This document shows positions 1-5,477 of a stretch of DNA of 5,607 bases, piece after piece. The position numbers and the translations under genes were made by a program. Below the pieces are notes generated by a model, which did not search any database, was not told where the DNA came from, and was given only the letters and a program-made list of their open reading frames with translations. Source of the DNA: Deltaproteobacteria bacterium (GTDB lineage: Bacteria; Desulfobacterota; Desulfovibrionia; Desulfovibrionales; Desulfovibrionaceae); the NCBI GenBank assembly GCA_025350085.1, contig JANXYI010000119.1, positions 1 to 5,607 of the forward strand, in the 5' to 3' direction. Every line of letters starts with the position of its first letter. Position 1 is the first letter of the stretch.

Positions 1-223
1 GGGGCATCTCCATCATGATGTGGCGCAGGCAGGTCAGCCCGTCCATGCGCGGCATCTCGATGTCCAGGGTCACCACATCGGGATTGTGCTTGCGGATGAG
101 TTCCAGGCCCTCCTCGCCGTCGCGGGCCGTGGCCACCACATCGATTTCGGGGTCCTTGGAAAGCATGGTGCTGATGGCTTTGCGCATGAAGGCAGAATCA
201 TCAACAACAACAACCTTTATCAC
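1..223 (-). CDS. cheB: CheB chemotaxis response regulator / protein-glutamate methylesterase, N-terminal part (cut by left edge)
   Basis: Only the first 74 residues are in the window; the rest lies beyond base 1. They form a CheY-like receiver domain: the acidic pair D8-D9 follows the hydrophobic first strand (residues 2-7, with four Val in a row), and the phospho-acceptor is D54 in the motif VTLDIEMPRMDGL. The wording DIEMPRMDGL followed by LRHIMMEMP is characteristic of CheB rather than CheY. In that family the receiver controls a C-terminal esterase that removes methyl groups from chemoreceptors during adaptation; that domain is not visible here, so a single-domain regulator is not formally excluded. 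The start is GTG at 221-223, chosen because an AAAGGAG ribosome-binding site (230-236) sits six bases upstream and the receiver begins immediately. I see no convincing promoter in the 189 bases between this gene and the tRNA. Confidence 0.88.
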   Translation of the reverse strand, partial: MIKVVVVDDSAFMRKAISTMLSKDPEIDVVATARDGEEGLELIRKHNPDVVTLDIEMPRMDGLTCLRHIMMEMP

Positions 224-370
224 AAAGCGCTCCTTTACGTGGCTGGCCTTATGCGCGCAGAGTCCTGAAATCGACTCATGCTCTCATAAATCCTGGCCCT
301 TGTCCAACGCCTATAGCCCATAGATGCAGGCAGGCACACGTTTCGGCAGGAGTTTTCGCGCCCCGAACGC

Positions 371-399
371 TTGCCTTTTGTTTTGGATTCGGCTAAAGG
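371..399 (+). promoter_or_regulatory. Weak candidate sigma-70 promoter for the tRNA
   Basis: TTGCCT at 371-376 (4 of 6 matches to the -35 consensus) is followed after 17 bases by TAAAGG at 394-399 (3 of 6 matches to -10). Transcription would begin near 406, a few bases before the mature tRNA 5' end. Spacing and position are right, but the hexamers are poor and could be chance. The rest of the stretch from 224 to 412 shows no gene. Confidence 0.25.
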
Positions 400-412
400 C
401 CTTCCTCTCACA

Positions 413-489
413 CGGGATGTGGCTCAGTCTGGTAGAGCGCCGCGTTCGGGACGCGGAGACCGGAGGTTCAAATCCTCTCATCCCGACCA
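413..489 (+). tRNA. tRNA-Pro (anticodon CGG)
   Basis: A complete 77-base cloverleaf can be folded by eye. The acceptor stem CGGGATG/CATCCCG is perfectly paired over seven pairs. The D arm is GCTC/GAGC. The anticodon stem CCGCG/CGCGG encloses the loop TTCGGGA, with anticodon CGG at 447-449, which reads proline codon CCG. A five-base variable loop follows, then the T arm GGAGG/CCTCT (one G-U pair) with loop TTCAAAT. The discriminator is A486, and CCA (487-489) is encoded in the DNA. The C1-G72 pair and A73, known identity elements of bacterial tRNA-Pro, are present. It is transcribed towards the terminator at 498-529. No copy of its 3' end is seen elsewhere in the window, so nothing suggests an integrated element at this site. 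Confidence 0.97.
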
Positions 490-497
490 CAACGATA

Positions 498-529
498 AAG
501 GCCCTGACGGAAATTTCCGCCAGGGCCTT
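498..529. terminator. Bidirectional hairpin terminator between tRNA-Pro and the convergent 181-residue gene
   Basis: This is a near-perfect 32-base inverted repeat with arms AAGGCCCTGACGGAAA and TTTCCGCCAGGGCCTT. It starts 9 bases after the tRNA and 26 bases beyond the stop of the minus-strand gene. On the plus strand the single imperfection (507 against 520) is an A-C mismatch. On the minus strand the same position is a G-U pair, so the minus-strand RNA is paired throughout the stem. The minus-strand hairpin runs into TTTATCG and the plus-strand one into CTTCTT; neither U-tract is long. It probably terminates both transcripts and is optimal for the minus-strand gene. Confidence 0.85.
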
Positions 530-555
530 CTTCATTGGCTTGAAGTTTGGCCGCG

Positions 556-1101
556 CTAGCTGTCGGACAGGACCGAGTTGAGCTTGCTCTCGACCAGATT
601 GCTCACCGCGCCGAACAGGTTCGGGTCCATGTCCGGGGACAGGAAGGTCGTGACCAGGTTGCTGCTGGTGCCGTAGCCGCGCAGGCTGTTGGCCGTCTTG
701 GACGCGGAGACTGCGGTCAGGCTGCCTGTTGCCGCGGCGTTGGAGAACTTGTCGGCCAGGCTCCCCAGCGAGTAGCTCTGCATGGTGTCCGTGCACTGCC
801 CGGCGGCCTCGCGCAGACTGGAGGAGATCTCGCTGGTAACCTCCTTGAAGGCCGCGGGGTTCTGCTTCTGCAACTGCGCCAGGGAGCTGAGCAGGGACGC
901 TGCCGAGGAGATGTTGTTCTGCGCGGTGGCGGTCGTGCTGTCCGTGCCCGTGTCGAGCATGGGGTCGTAGCCCGCGGCCGCGGTGTTGCCGGTGGAGTTT
1001 GCCGACAGCAGCGGGTCCGTGGACGTGTCCGTGCTGAAGGGGTCGAGCACCCCGAGTTTGGCGATGAAGTACTGCGCGTTTCCGACACCGTTGATCGACA
1101 T
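556..1101 (-). CDS. Hypothetical Ser/Thr/Ala-rich protein, 181 residues
   Basis: I do not recognise this protein. The start ATG (1099-1101) is set by a strong AGGAGGG six bases upstream; an in-frame extension to 1263 exists but lacks such a site and would read through the likely promoter. The product has no signal peptide, lipobox or membrane segment. Residues 1-21 (MSINGVGNAQYFIAKLGVLD then P) are compact. Residues 22-65 are a Ser/Thr/Asn/Asp-rich, probably disordered stretch. Residues 66-100 look helical, including QLQKQNPAAFKEVTSEI. Residues 103-150 are again Ser/Ala/Thr-rich, and 158-178 end in an amphipathic helix-like segment. The single cysteine is C103. The stretch around 75-100 vaguely recalls uncharacterised bacterial proteins with a QLQ..P..FK..T..I pattern, but that is recollection and gives no function. 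It appears monocistronic, with its own promoter region and a strong terminator. Compositional bias in the expected frame supports it being real. Confidence 0.8.
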   Translation of the reverse strand: MSINGVGNAQYFIAKLGVLDPFSTDTSTDPLLSANSTGNTAAAGYDPMLDTGTDSTTATAQNNISSAASLLSSLAQLQKQNPAAFKEVTSEISSSLREAAGQCTDTMQSYSLGSLADKFSNAAATGSLTAVSASKTANSLRGYGTSSNLVTTFLSPDMDPNLFGAVSNLVESKLNSVLSDS

Positions 1102-1107
1102 GGCCTG

Positions 1108-1114
1108 CCCTCCT
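1108..1114 (-). promoter_or_regulatory. Shine-Dalgarno site fixing the start of the 181-residue gene
   Basis: On the minus strand AGGAGGG lies six bases before ATG at 1101. It contains the full AGGAGG anti-16S complement, and no comparable site precedes upstream in-frame starts. It therefore decides the start in favour of MSINGVG. Confidence 0.85.
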
Positions 1115-1150
1115 GAAAATTCTTTCCAAACTGCGACGTTCCCTTTGGCA

Positions 1151-1166
1151 AGCATTATCCATACCA
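1151..1166 (-). promoter_or_regulatory. Candidate promoter of the 181-residue gene, sigma-54-like (-24/-12)
   Basis: On the minus strand the sequence TGGTATGGATAATGCT matches 9 of the 12 fixed positions of the sigma-54 consensus TGGCACGNNNNTTGCW, with the invariant GG and GC at the required ten-base separation. A start about 12 bases after the GC would give an untranslated leader of about 40 bases to the ATG at 1101. The same block contains GATAAT, a good sigma-70 -10 hexamer (1154-1159), but nothing resembling a -35 lies 16-18 bases upstream. A promoter here is likely from position; which sigma factor is unsettled. Confidence 0.4.
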
Positions 1167-1172
1167 AGGCGA

Positions 1173-1186
1173 TTGGCAGACGCCAA
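1173..1186. repeat. Inverted repeat TTGGC-N4-GCCAA upstream of the candidate promoter
   Basis: TTGGCAGACGCCAA is a perfect 5+5 palindrome with a four-base centre. It lies 6 bases upstream of the -24 element of the candidate promoter, or around -35 if the promoter is sigma-70. It could bind a dimeric regulator. Palindromes of this size arise by chance in a window this long, so the position is the only support. Confidence 0.3.
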
Positions 1187-1295
1187 AACAGGCCAGCGTG
1201 TCCCGGCGATGGCGCAGGGAGCCGTTTTACGGGCTGCGCCCGGCTGGCGTTTGAGCCAACCAAAGGCGGCCAGAGGCACTCTCAGGCAGGAGGAC

Positions 1296-1314
1296 GCGCA
1301 AGTGTTACGTGCGC
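1296..1314. other. Small hairpin 3' of ftsK
   Basis: GCGCA and TGCGC enclose a mismatch, two further pairs (GT/AC) and a three-base loop. It lies about 45 bases past the ftsK stop and is the best structure I see there, together with a 5-bp hairpin at 1317-1329 (GGAAG AAA CTTCC). Neither is followed by a U-tract on the minus strand, so intrinsic termination of ftsK is not demonstrated; Rho-dependent ending or read-through is possible. Confidence 0.2.
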
Positions 1315-1359
1315 AGGGAAGAAACTTCCGGCTTGGAACGAGGCTGGAGGGCTCGGGCG

Positions 1360-3600
1360 CTAGTCGCGGCCCTTGATCACCGTGCGGGGCTTGCTGCCGT
1401 CAGAGGCGCCGAGCAGGCCCTCGGCCTCCATCTGCTCGATGTACCGGGCCGCGCGGTTGAAGCCGATGCGGAAGCGGCGCTGGATGAGCGAGATGGACGC
1501 CCGGCCCTGGCTCATGACGAACTCCACGGCCTCGGCGTACATGGGGTCGCCGTCGGCGCCGCCCTCCCCGCCCGGCCCGCTGCCGGAAGATCCGCCGGGA
1601 CCAGCCTCGAAGTCCTTGCGCCACTCGGTGAAGTCCAGCTCGAACTGCTGGGGCTGTCTCGCCTTCCAGTGCGCCACCACGGCCTCGATCTCGGCCTCGT
1701 CCACATAGGCCCCGTGCAGGCGCCTGAGCTTGGCGCCGCCGGACTTGTAGAGCATGTCGCCCTTGCCCAGCAGCCGCTCCGCGCCAACCGTGTCCAGGAT
1801 GGTGCGCGAGTCGTGGCGGCTGGTCACCTGGAAGGAGATGCGCGTGGGAAAGTTGGCCTTGATCAGGCCGGTGACGACGTCGACGCTGGGCCGCTGGGTG
1901 GCCAGGATCATGTGGATGCCCGCGGCGCGCGCCAGCTGGGCCAGGCGCACGATGCAGGTCTCCACGTCCTTGGCCGCGGTCATCATCAGGTCGGCCAGCT
2001 CGTCGATGACGATGACCAGGTACGGCAGGAGCGCCAGATCGGCGAACTCCTCGGGCCGCTTGTCGCCCCATTCCTCCAACTTCTGGTTGAAGCCCTCGAT
2101 GTTGCGCACCCCGAGCTTGGCCAGGGTCTCGTAGCGCGAGTCCATCTCGAACATGGCCCACTCGAGCGCGCTCTTGGCCAGCGTCATGTCCGTGACCACG
2201 GGGTGCACCAGGTGCGGCAGGTCGGAGTAGATGGCCAGCTCGATGCGCTTGGGGTCAATCAACAGGAGTTTCACCTGCTCGGGCGTAGCCTTGTACAAAA
2301 GGCTCACCAGAAAGCCGTTCAGGCAGACACTCTTGCCCGCACCCGTGGCCCCGGCCACGAGCAGGTGCGGCATGGCGGCCAGGTCCGCGATCTGCGGCGC
2401 GCCCTGGATGTCTTTCCCCAGCGCCAGGGTCAGCGGGGAGCGCGCCATGACAAAGACCGGGGACTCGATGATCTCGCGCAGGCTTACTGTCTGGCGTTTT
2501 TCGTTGGGGATCTCCACGCCGATGGAGTCCTTGCCCGGGATGGGCGCCTCGATGCGCACGGCCAGCGCCTTGAGCGAAAGCGCGATGTCGTCGTTCCGCG
2601 CCGCTATGGTGCTGATCTTGACCCCGGGCGCGGGCTTGAACTCGAACATGGTCACCACAGGGCCAGGCAGCACCTGCTGGATCTCGCCCTGGATGTTGAA
2701 GTCCGCCAGGCAGGCGGTGAGCTGCCGGGCCTTGGCCTGCAGGACCTTGGGGTCGGCGGTGGCCTGCTGCACCGGGGCCTCGCGCAGGAGCTCCGAACTG
2801 GGCAGATCGGCGTGGCTGGACGGCAACGGCTGGGCCGGAATCTTTTTCTTCTGGGCCGGGGCCTCGAAGGGCTTGAGCACCAAGTCGTCGCCGCCCGGGC
2901 AGGGCTGGGCCCCTGACCTGAAATCGGGCTTCAGTTCGACCTTGCGCAGGGCCGGGCCATTCACAGGGGCGTCGGCCTTGGCCGACCTGACTGGGCCTGC
3001 CTCCACTGCGCGGCGGCGCAGGATGCGCTCGCGCTGCTTGCACCACTGATCGTAGGCGAATGATTTCAGGCGCTTGAACGCCGTGGCCCAGCTCACCTGG
3101 AAGCCGATCTGCAACGAGGTGGCGCTGAGGAACAGCCAGAACAGCACCGAGCCCCAGGGGCTCATGAGGCTTACGGTGAGCCCGGCCACGGACTTGCCGA
3201 TGAGCCCGCCGCCGGTGAGCGCGGGCTTGAGCGCCTGCACCGGAGCAGCCCAGGGCCCGGTGACCCAGGCCATGATGCTCAGGATCAGCGTGGCGATCCC
3301 GGCCCAGCGGTACCAGGGCAGGCGCAGGCGGTCCGCGAACTGGGCCAGGCCCAGGTAGGCCAGAAGCAGGGGCCAGGCAATGGCCCCGATGCCGAAAAGC
3401 TCCACCAGGAACCCGGCGATGTACGAGCCGATGGCGCCCGCGTGGTTGTGCACCACCTTGGCCGAGGAGGAGACGTTGAAGGTCGGGTCGTCGGGGTGGA
3501 AGGAAAAGACGCACAGGAACAGGAAGGCGGCCACAAACAGGTAGGCCAACCCCTTGATCTCCATGCGGAACTTTGTGCTGTCCGTGACCCTACCCTCCAC
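1360..3600 (-). CDS. ftsK: DNA translocase FtsK (division and chromosome segregation)
   Basis: The product is 746 residues, a normal length for short-linker FtsK/SpoIIIE proteins. It is a septum-anchored, ATP-driven hexameric motor that pumps the chromosome termini apart and in many bacteria activates XerCD recombination. Residues about 17-170 hold the membrane domain, with hydrophobic segments near 17-34, 56-86, 98-117 and 138-168, consistent with the usual four-helix anchor. A charged linker of about 100 residues follows (175-275), much shorter than in E. coli. The motor occupies about 280-660: Walker A GATGAGKS at 417-424, Walker B VIVIDELADLMM with D533-E534, and the conserved block ATQRPSVDVVTGLIKANFP near 567-585. 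A Gly/Ser-rich hinge (667-684) leads to the winged-helix gamma domain (686-743), which in this family reads polarity signals on DNA. It is the last gene of the aroQ-efp-ftsK cluster, 79 bases after efp. The start is taken as GTG at 3598-3600 because an in-frame TAG lies just upstream; it lacks a well-spaced ribosome-binding site. ATG at codon 13 (3562-3564) is an alternative that would still keep the membrane domain. Confidence 0.97.
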   Translation of the reverse strand: MEGRVTDSTKFRMEIKGLAYLFVAAFLFLCVFSFHPDDPTFNVSSSAKVVHNHAGAIGSYIAGFLVELFGIGAIAWPLLLAYLGLAQFADRLRLPWYRWAGIATLILSIMAWVTGPWAAPVQALKPALTGGGLIGKSVAGLTVSLMSPWGSVLFWLFLSATSLQIGFQVSWATAFKRLKSFAYDQWCKQRERILRRRAVEAGPVRSAKADAPVNGPALRKVELKPDFRSGAQPCPGGDDLVLKPFEAPAQKKKIPAQPLPSSHADLPSSELLREAPVQQATADPKVLQAKARQLTACLADFNIQGEIQQVLPGPVVTMFEFKPAPGVKISTIAARNDDIALSLKALAVRIEAPIPGKDSIGVEIPNEKRQTVSLREIIESPVFVMARSPLTLALGKDIQGAPQIADLAAMPHLLVAGATGAGKSVCLNGFLVSLLYKATPEQVKLLLIDPKRIELAIYSDLPHLVHPVVTDMTLAKSALEWAMFEMDSRYETLAKLGVRNIEGFNQKLEEWGDKRPEEFADLALLPYLVIVIDELADLMMTAAKDVETCIVRLAQLARAAGIHMILATQRPSVDVVTGLIKANFPTRISFQVTSRHDSRTILDTVGAERLLGKGDMLYKSGGAKLRRLHGAYVDEAEIEAVVAHWKARQPQQFELDFTEWRKDFEAGPGGSSGSGPGGEGGADGDPMYAEAVEFVMSQGRASISLIQRRFRIGFNRAARYIEQMEAEGLLGASDGSKPRTVIKGRD

Positions 3601-3601
3601 T

Positions 3602-3616
3602 GCCGCCTAAGGCGGC
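3602..3616 (-). promoter_or_regulatory. Hairpin abutting the ftsK start codon
   Basis: GCCGCC-TTA-GGCGGC forms a perfect six-pair stem with a three-base loop on the minus strand, ending one base before the GTG at 3600. The only Shine-Dalgarno-like bases near the start are AGGCGG inside this hairpin, too close to the start, and AGGA at 3620-3623, 19 bases away. Folding of the hairpin would hide the first and bring the second near the start. Confidence 0.45.
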
Positions 3617-3623
3617 GAATCCT

Positions 3624-3669
3624 GGGCCGGGGGGCGTCCGGCCCGCGAAGTCTTCTCCGCAGGCCGGAC
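3624..3669 (-). promoter_or_regulatory. Overlapping hairpins after efp: possible terminator or attenuator before ftsK
   Basis: On the minus strand, bases 3669-3636 fold into one long hairpin. GTCCGGCC pairs with GGCCGGAC, then a U-G pair, then GCGGAG with CTTCGC (one G-U), closing an AAGA loop: 15 pairs starting 11 bases after the efp stop. The imperfect positions are G-U pairs only on the minus strand and mismatches on the plus strand, which fits a minus-strand transcript. A second hairpin at 3644-3624 (GGGCCGG with CCGGCCC) uses the same GGGCCGG bases, so the two exclude each other. No U-run follows, so classic intrinsic termination is doubtful; mRNA stabilisation or processing between efp and ftsK is equally possible. 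Confidence 0.5.
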
Positions 3670-3679
3670 AGCCGCCCGT

Positions 3680-4243
3680 CTAGTCGCGGTCGCGGCTGAT
3701 GTACGCGCCCGTGCGGGTGTCGACCTTGATGCGTTCGCCCTGGGTGATGAACAGCGGCACGTTGACCATGATGCCGGTCTCCATCTTCGCGGGCTTGTTG
3801 GCATTGGTCACGCGGTCGCCCTGGACCCCGGGCTCGGTCTCCACGATCTCGAGCACCACGGACGCGGGCAGGTCCATGTCGAAGAGCTCACCGTTGTAGA
3901 GCAGGACCTTCACGGTCTCGCCCTCCTTGACGTAGCCGCCCTTCTCGCCCACCTGGGTGGCCGGGATGTGCTTCTGCTCATAGGACTCCATGTCCATGAA
4001 CACGAAGTCCTCGCCCTCGCGGTAGAGGTACTGCATGTCCTGCATGGCGATGTCCGGCTTGTCGACCTTCTCGCCGGAGCGGAAGGTCTGGTCCACCACA
4101 CGGCCGGTGAGGATGTGCTTGAGCTTGGTGCGCACAAAGGCGCCGCCCTTGCCGGGCTTCACATGCTGGAACTCGACGATTTCGTATGGCTTGCCATCCA
4201 TCTCGATCTTCAGACCGCGACGGAAATCAGACGTGGAATACAT
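3680..4243 (-). CDS. efp: Translation elongation factor P
   Basis: EF-P binds ribosomes stalled at consecutive prolines, between the P and E sites, and stimulates peptide bond formation. The 187 residues match the usual bacterial length and align end to end from memory of the family: an N-terminal KOW-like domain (about 1-63), a central OB domain (66-126) and a C-terminal OB domain (128-185) carrying the signature-like [16 protein letters not shown]. The tip loop is KPGKGGAF with K32, the position that is lysylated in E. coli-type EF-P (K34 there); an Arg here would have indicated rhamnosylation. No modification enzyme gene is in the window. The ATG at 4241-4243 has GGAGG four bases upstream. 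The gene is 69 bases downstream of aroQ and 79 upstream of ftsK on the same strand, so co-transcription is likely. A 5-bp hairpin (4265-4278, GGCAA-GATA-TTGCC) in the aroQ-efp gap is of uncertain meaning. Confidence 0.98.
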   Translation of the reverse strand: MYSTSDFRRGLKIEMDGKPYEIVEFQHVKPGKGGAFVRTKLKHILTGRVVDQTFRSGEKVDKPDIAMQDMQYLYREGEDFVFMDMESYEQKHIPATQVGEKGGYVKEGETVKVLLYNGELFDMDLPASVVLEIVETEPGVQGDRVTNANKPAKMETGIMVNVPLFITQGERIKVDTRTGAYISRDRD

Positions 4244-4312
4244 TCAACCTCCGGGGACGTGGCGGGCAAGATATTGCCGCGCCTTAGGATTTTTTGTCCT
4301 CGCAGGTGGCGT

Positions 4313-4771
4313 TCACCTGTTGACGTGGCGCTCCAGCGCAAGGACGGCCAACGCATACCCGAGAATGCCGAAACCGGCAACAACTCCGATGCAGGCCTTG
4401 CCCATGAGGCTCTGCTGACGCAGGGGCTCGTCCGTGCGGGCAAAGATGTTCGAGAGATGCACCTCCACGCAGGGCACACCGATCCAGGCCAGGCAGTCAG
4501 CCAGCGCCAGGCTGGTGTGCGTCAGCGCCCCGGCATTGAACGCCACGCCGTCCAGCTCCTCGCGCCGGGCCATCTCCAGGCGGTCGATGAGGTTGCCCTC
4601 GAAATTGGACTGGTGGAACACGAGCTCGATGCCGCCCGCCGCCTCGCCCAGAAGCTCTTTCAGCAGTTCCGGCAGGCTGTCCAGGCCCTTGGCGCCGTAG
4701 ATCTCGGGCTGGCGGGTGCCGATGTGGCCCAGGTTGGGGCCGTTCAGGATGAGGTATTTGCGTGTCTTCAT
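4313..4771 (-). CDS. aroQ: 3-dehydroquinate dehydratase, type II
   Basis: AroQ catalyses the third step of the shikimate pathway, dehydration of 3-dehydroquinate to 3-dehydroshikimate, as a cytoplasmic dodecamer. The product is 152 residues, the normal type II length. It opens with LILNGPNLGHIGTRQPEIYG, placing N12, the lid arginine R20 and catalytic tyrosine Y25. The substrate-binding block FNAGALTHTS gives N79 and H85, and EVHLSNIFAR gives E103, the catalytic histidine H105 and R112. All key residues are present. Two variations from the common pattern are seen: NLGHIG in place of NLNLLG, and RTDEPLR where many homologues have a shorter RE.FR segment. The start is ATG at 4769-4771, because the conserved N-terminus begins there and AGGCGG lies five bases upstream; an in-frame extension would run into the engB coding region. 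It is divergent from engB and heads the aroQ-efp-ftsK cluster. Confidence 0.97.
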   Translation of the reverse strand: MKTRKYLILNGPNLGHIGTRQPEIYGAKGLDSLPELLKELLGEAAGGIELVFHQSNFEGNLIDRLEMARREELDGVAFNAGALTHTSLALADCLAWIGVPCVEVHLSNIFARTDEPLRQQSLMGKACIGVVAGFGILGYALAVLALERHVNR

Positions 4772-4804
4772 GACTGCCGCCTGGGGTTTGGGGTCTGTGG
4801 CCGC

Positions 4805-4835
4805 TTGACTCAGGCCGAAAAAGCCACCATCTACT
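4805..4835 (+). promoter_or_regulatory. Weak candidate sigma-70 promoter for engB
   Basis: TTGACT at 4805-4810 matches 5 of 6 bases of the -35 consensus. The best -10 match, TCTACT at 4830-4835 (4 of 6), is 19 bases away, longer than the ideal 17. It would put the start near 4842, giving a leader of about 27 bases before the engB ATG at 4869. Its position in the divergent aroQ/engB gap is appropriate. No clear promoter for aroQ on the other strand is seen in the same gap. Confidence 0.3.
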
Positions 4836-4868
4836 GCGCACCGGGATGAACCCGGGAACCGGGGTACT

Positions 4869-5477
4869 ATGAATCGATCCTTCGAGTTAGTCAAAACAGC
4901 CTACGAGCTCTCCCAGCTTAACCCCACGGGCGAGGCCCAGGTGGCCCTGGCCGGGCGCTCCAATGTCGGCAAATCCTCGCTCATCAACTGCCTGGCGGCG
5001 CGCAAGGGCCTGGCCAAGACCAGCTCCACGCCCGGCAAGACCCAGAGCGTCAACTTCTTCCACATCACACCCGGCGGGTACACCCTTGTGGACCTGCCCG
5101 GCTACGGCTACGCCCGGCGCTCCCAGGCCGAACGCGCCAAGTGGGGCGCGCTCATCGAGCAGTTCCTGACCAAGAATTCGGGCCTCAAGGCCGTGGCCGT
5201 GCTCCTCGACGTGCGCGTGCCCCCGCAGAAGAGCGACCTCGAGGTGGTCTCCTGGCTGCGCCATGCGAACATCCGCATCCTGCCCGTCTTGACCAAGTGT
5301 GACAAGGTCAACCAGCGCGAGGCCTCGGCCCGGCAGCGGGAGTGGCGCGACCTGCTCGGCGGCGCGGCCACGCCCCTGTGCTTCTCCAGCACCACGGGCC
5401 AGGGCCGCGAGGCCCTCTGGGCCGCCCTGGACGAGCTGGCCAGCCAGCCCGGCACTGAACCGGCACAAAATCCCTAG
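4869..5477 (+). CDS. engB: Ribosome biogenesis GTPase EngB (YihA/YsxC)
   Basis: EngB is a small essential GTPase of the TRAFAC class that assists late assembly of the 50S ribosomal subunit. The 202 residues are a typical length. The G motifs appear in order: G1 GRSNVGKSS (29-37), G2 threonine within STPGKTQ (T54), G3 DLPGYGYA (75-82), G4 TKCDK (142-146) and G5 SSTTGQG (173-179). The STPGKTQ and DLPGYGYA wordings are specific to EngB rather than Era or Der. The start ATG at 4869 is the first in frame and gives the normal N-terminus ahead of the GTPase core; the preceding bases (GGGG, four bases upstream) make only a weak ribosome-binding site. It is divergent from aroQ and ends 11 bases from the stop of a convergent gene. 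The final residues after about 190 form a short Pro-containing tail, common in the family and not conserved. Confidence 0.98.
   Translation: MNRSFELVKTAYELSQLNPTGEAQVALAGRSNVGKSSLINCLAARKGLAKTSSTPGKTQSVNFFHITPGGYTLVDLPGYGYARRSQAERAKWGALIEQFLTKNSGLKAVAVLLDVRVPPQKSDLEVVSWLRHANIRILPVLTKCDKVNQREASARQREWRDLLGGAATPLCFSSTTGQGREALWAALDELASQPGTEPAQNP

Noticed and set aside
413..489. tRNA-Pro as an integration site for a mobile element
   Set aside because: No duplicated tRNA 3' segment, integrase or foreign-looking genes are seen; the flanks are a terminator and ordinary genes.
311..1279. A 322-codon minus-strand frame covering the tRNA and the orphan gene
   Set aside because: It reads through a tRNA and a terminator, and its composition is Gln/Arg/His/Gly-rich. 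The 181-residue frame inside it has the ribosome-binding site and more plausible composition.
1302..1376. A small plus-strand frame starting GTG at 1302 after AGGAGG (1289-1294)
   Set aside because: The ribosome-binding site looks good, but the product of about 24 residues is Arg/Gly-rich, overlaps the end of ftsK antisense and resembles nothing known; AGGAGG is common in GC-rich DNA.
1309..2916. A 535-codon open frame on the plus strand antisense to ftsK
   Set aside because: It lies opposite the C-terminal two thirds of a clear FtsK, has the Gly/Arg/His/Leu-rich composition of a high-GC shadow frame, and contains no recognisable domain.
2897..3595. KOPS-like octamers GGGNAGGG at 2897-2904 (plus strand) and 3588-3595 (minus strand), inside ftsK itself
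   Set aside because: Base composition predicts about two such octamers in a window of this size, and the two point in opposite directions, so no polarity signal is shown.
1360..3689. The 10-base identity CTAGTCGCGG at the 3' ends of ftsK (1360-1369) and efp (3680-3689)
   Set aside because: Ten-base matches are expected by chance in a window of this length; both encode an Arg-Asp-stop ending.
3968..4849. A 293-codon open frame on the plus strand antisense to efp and aroQ
   Set aside because: Both opposite-strand genes are unmistakable and the frame crosses their intergenic gap, as expected for a GC-driven shadow.
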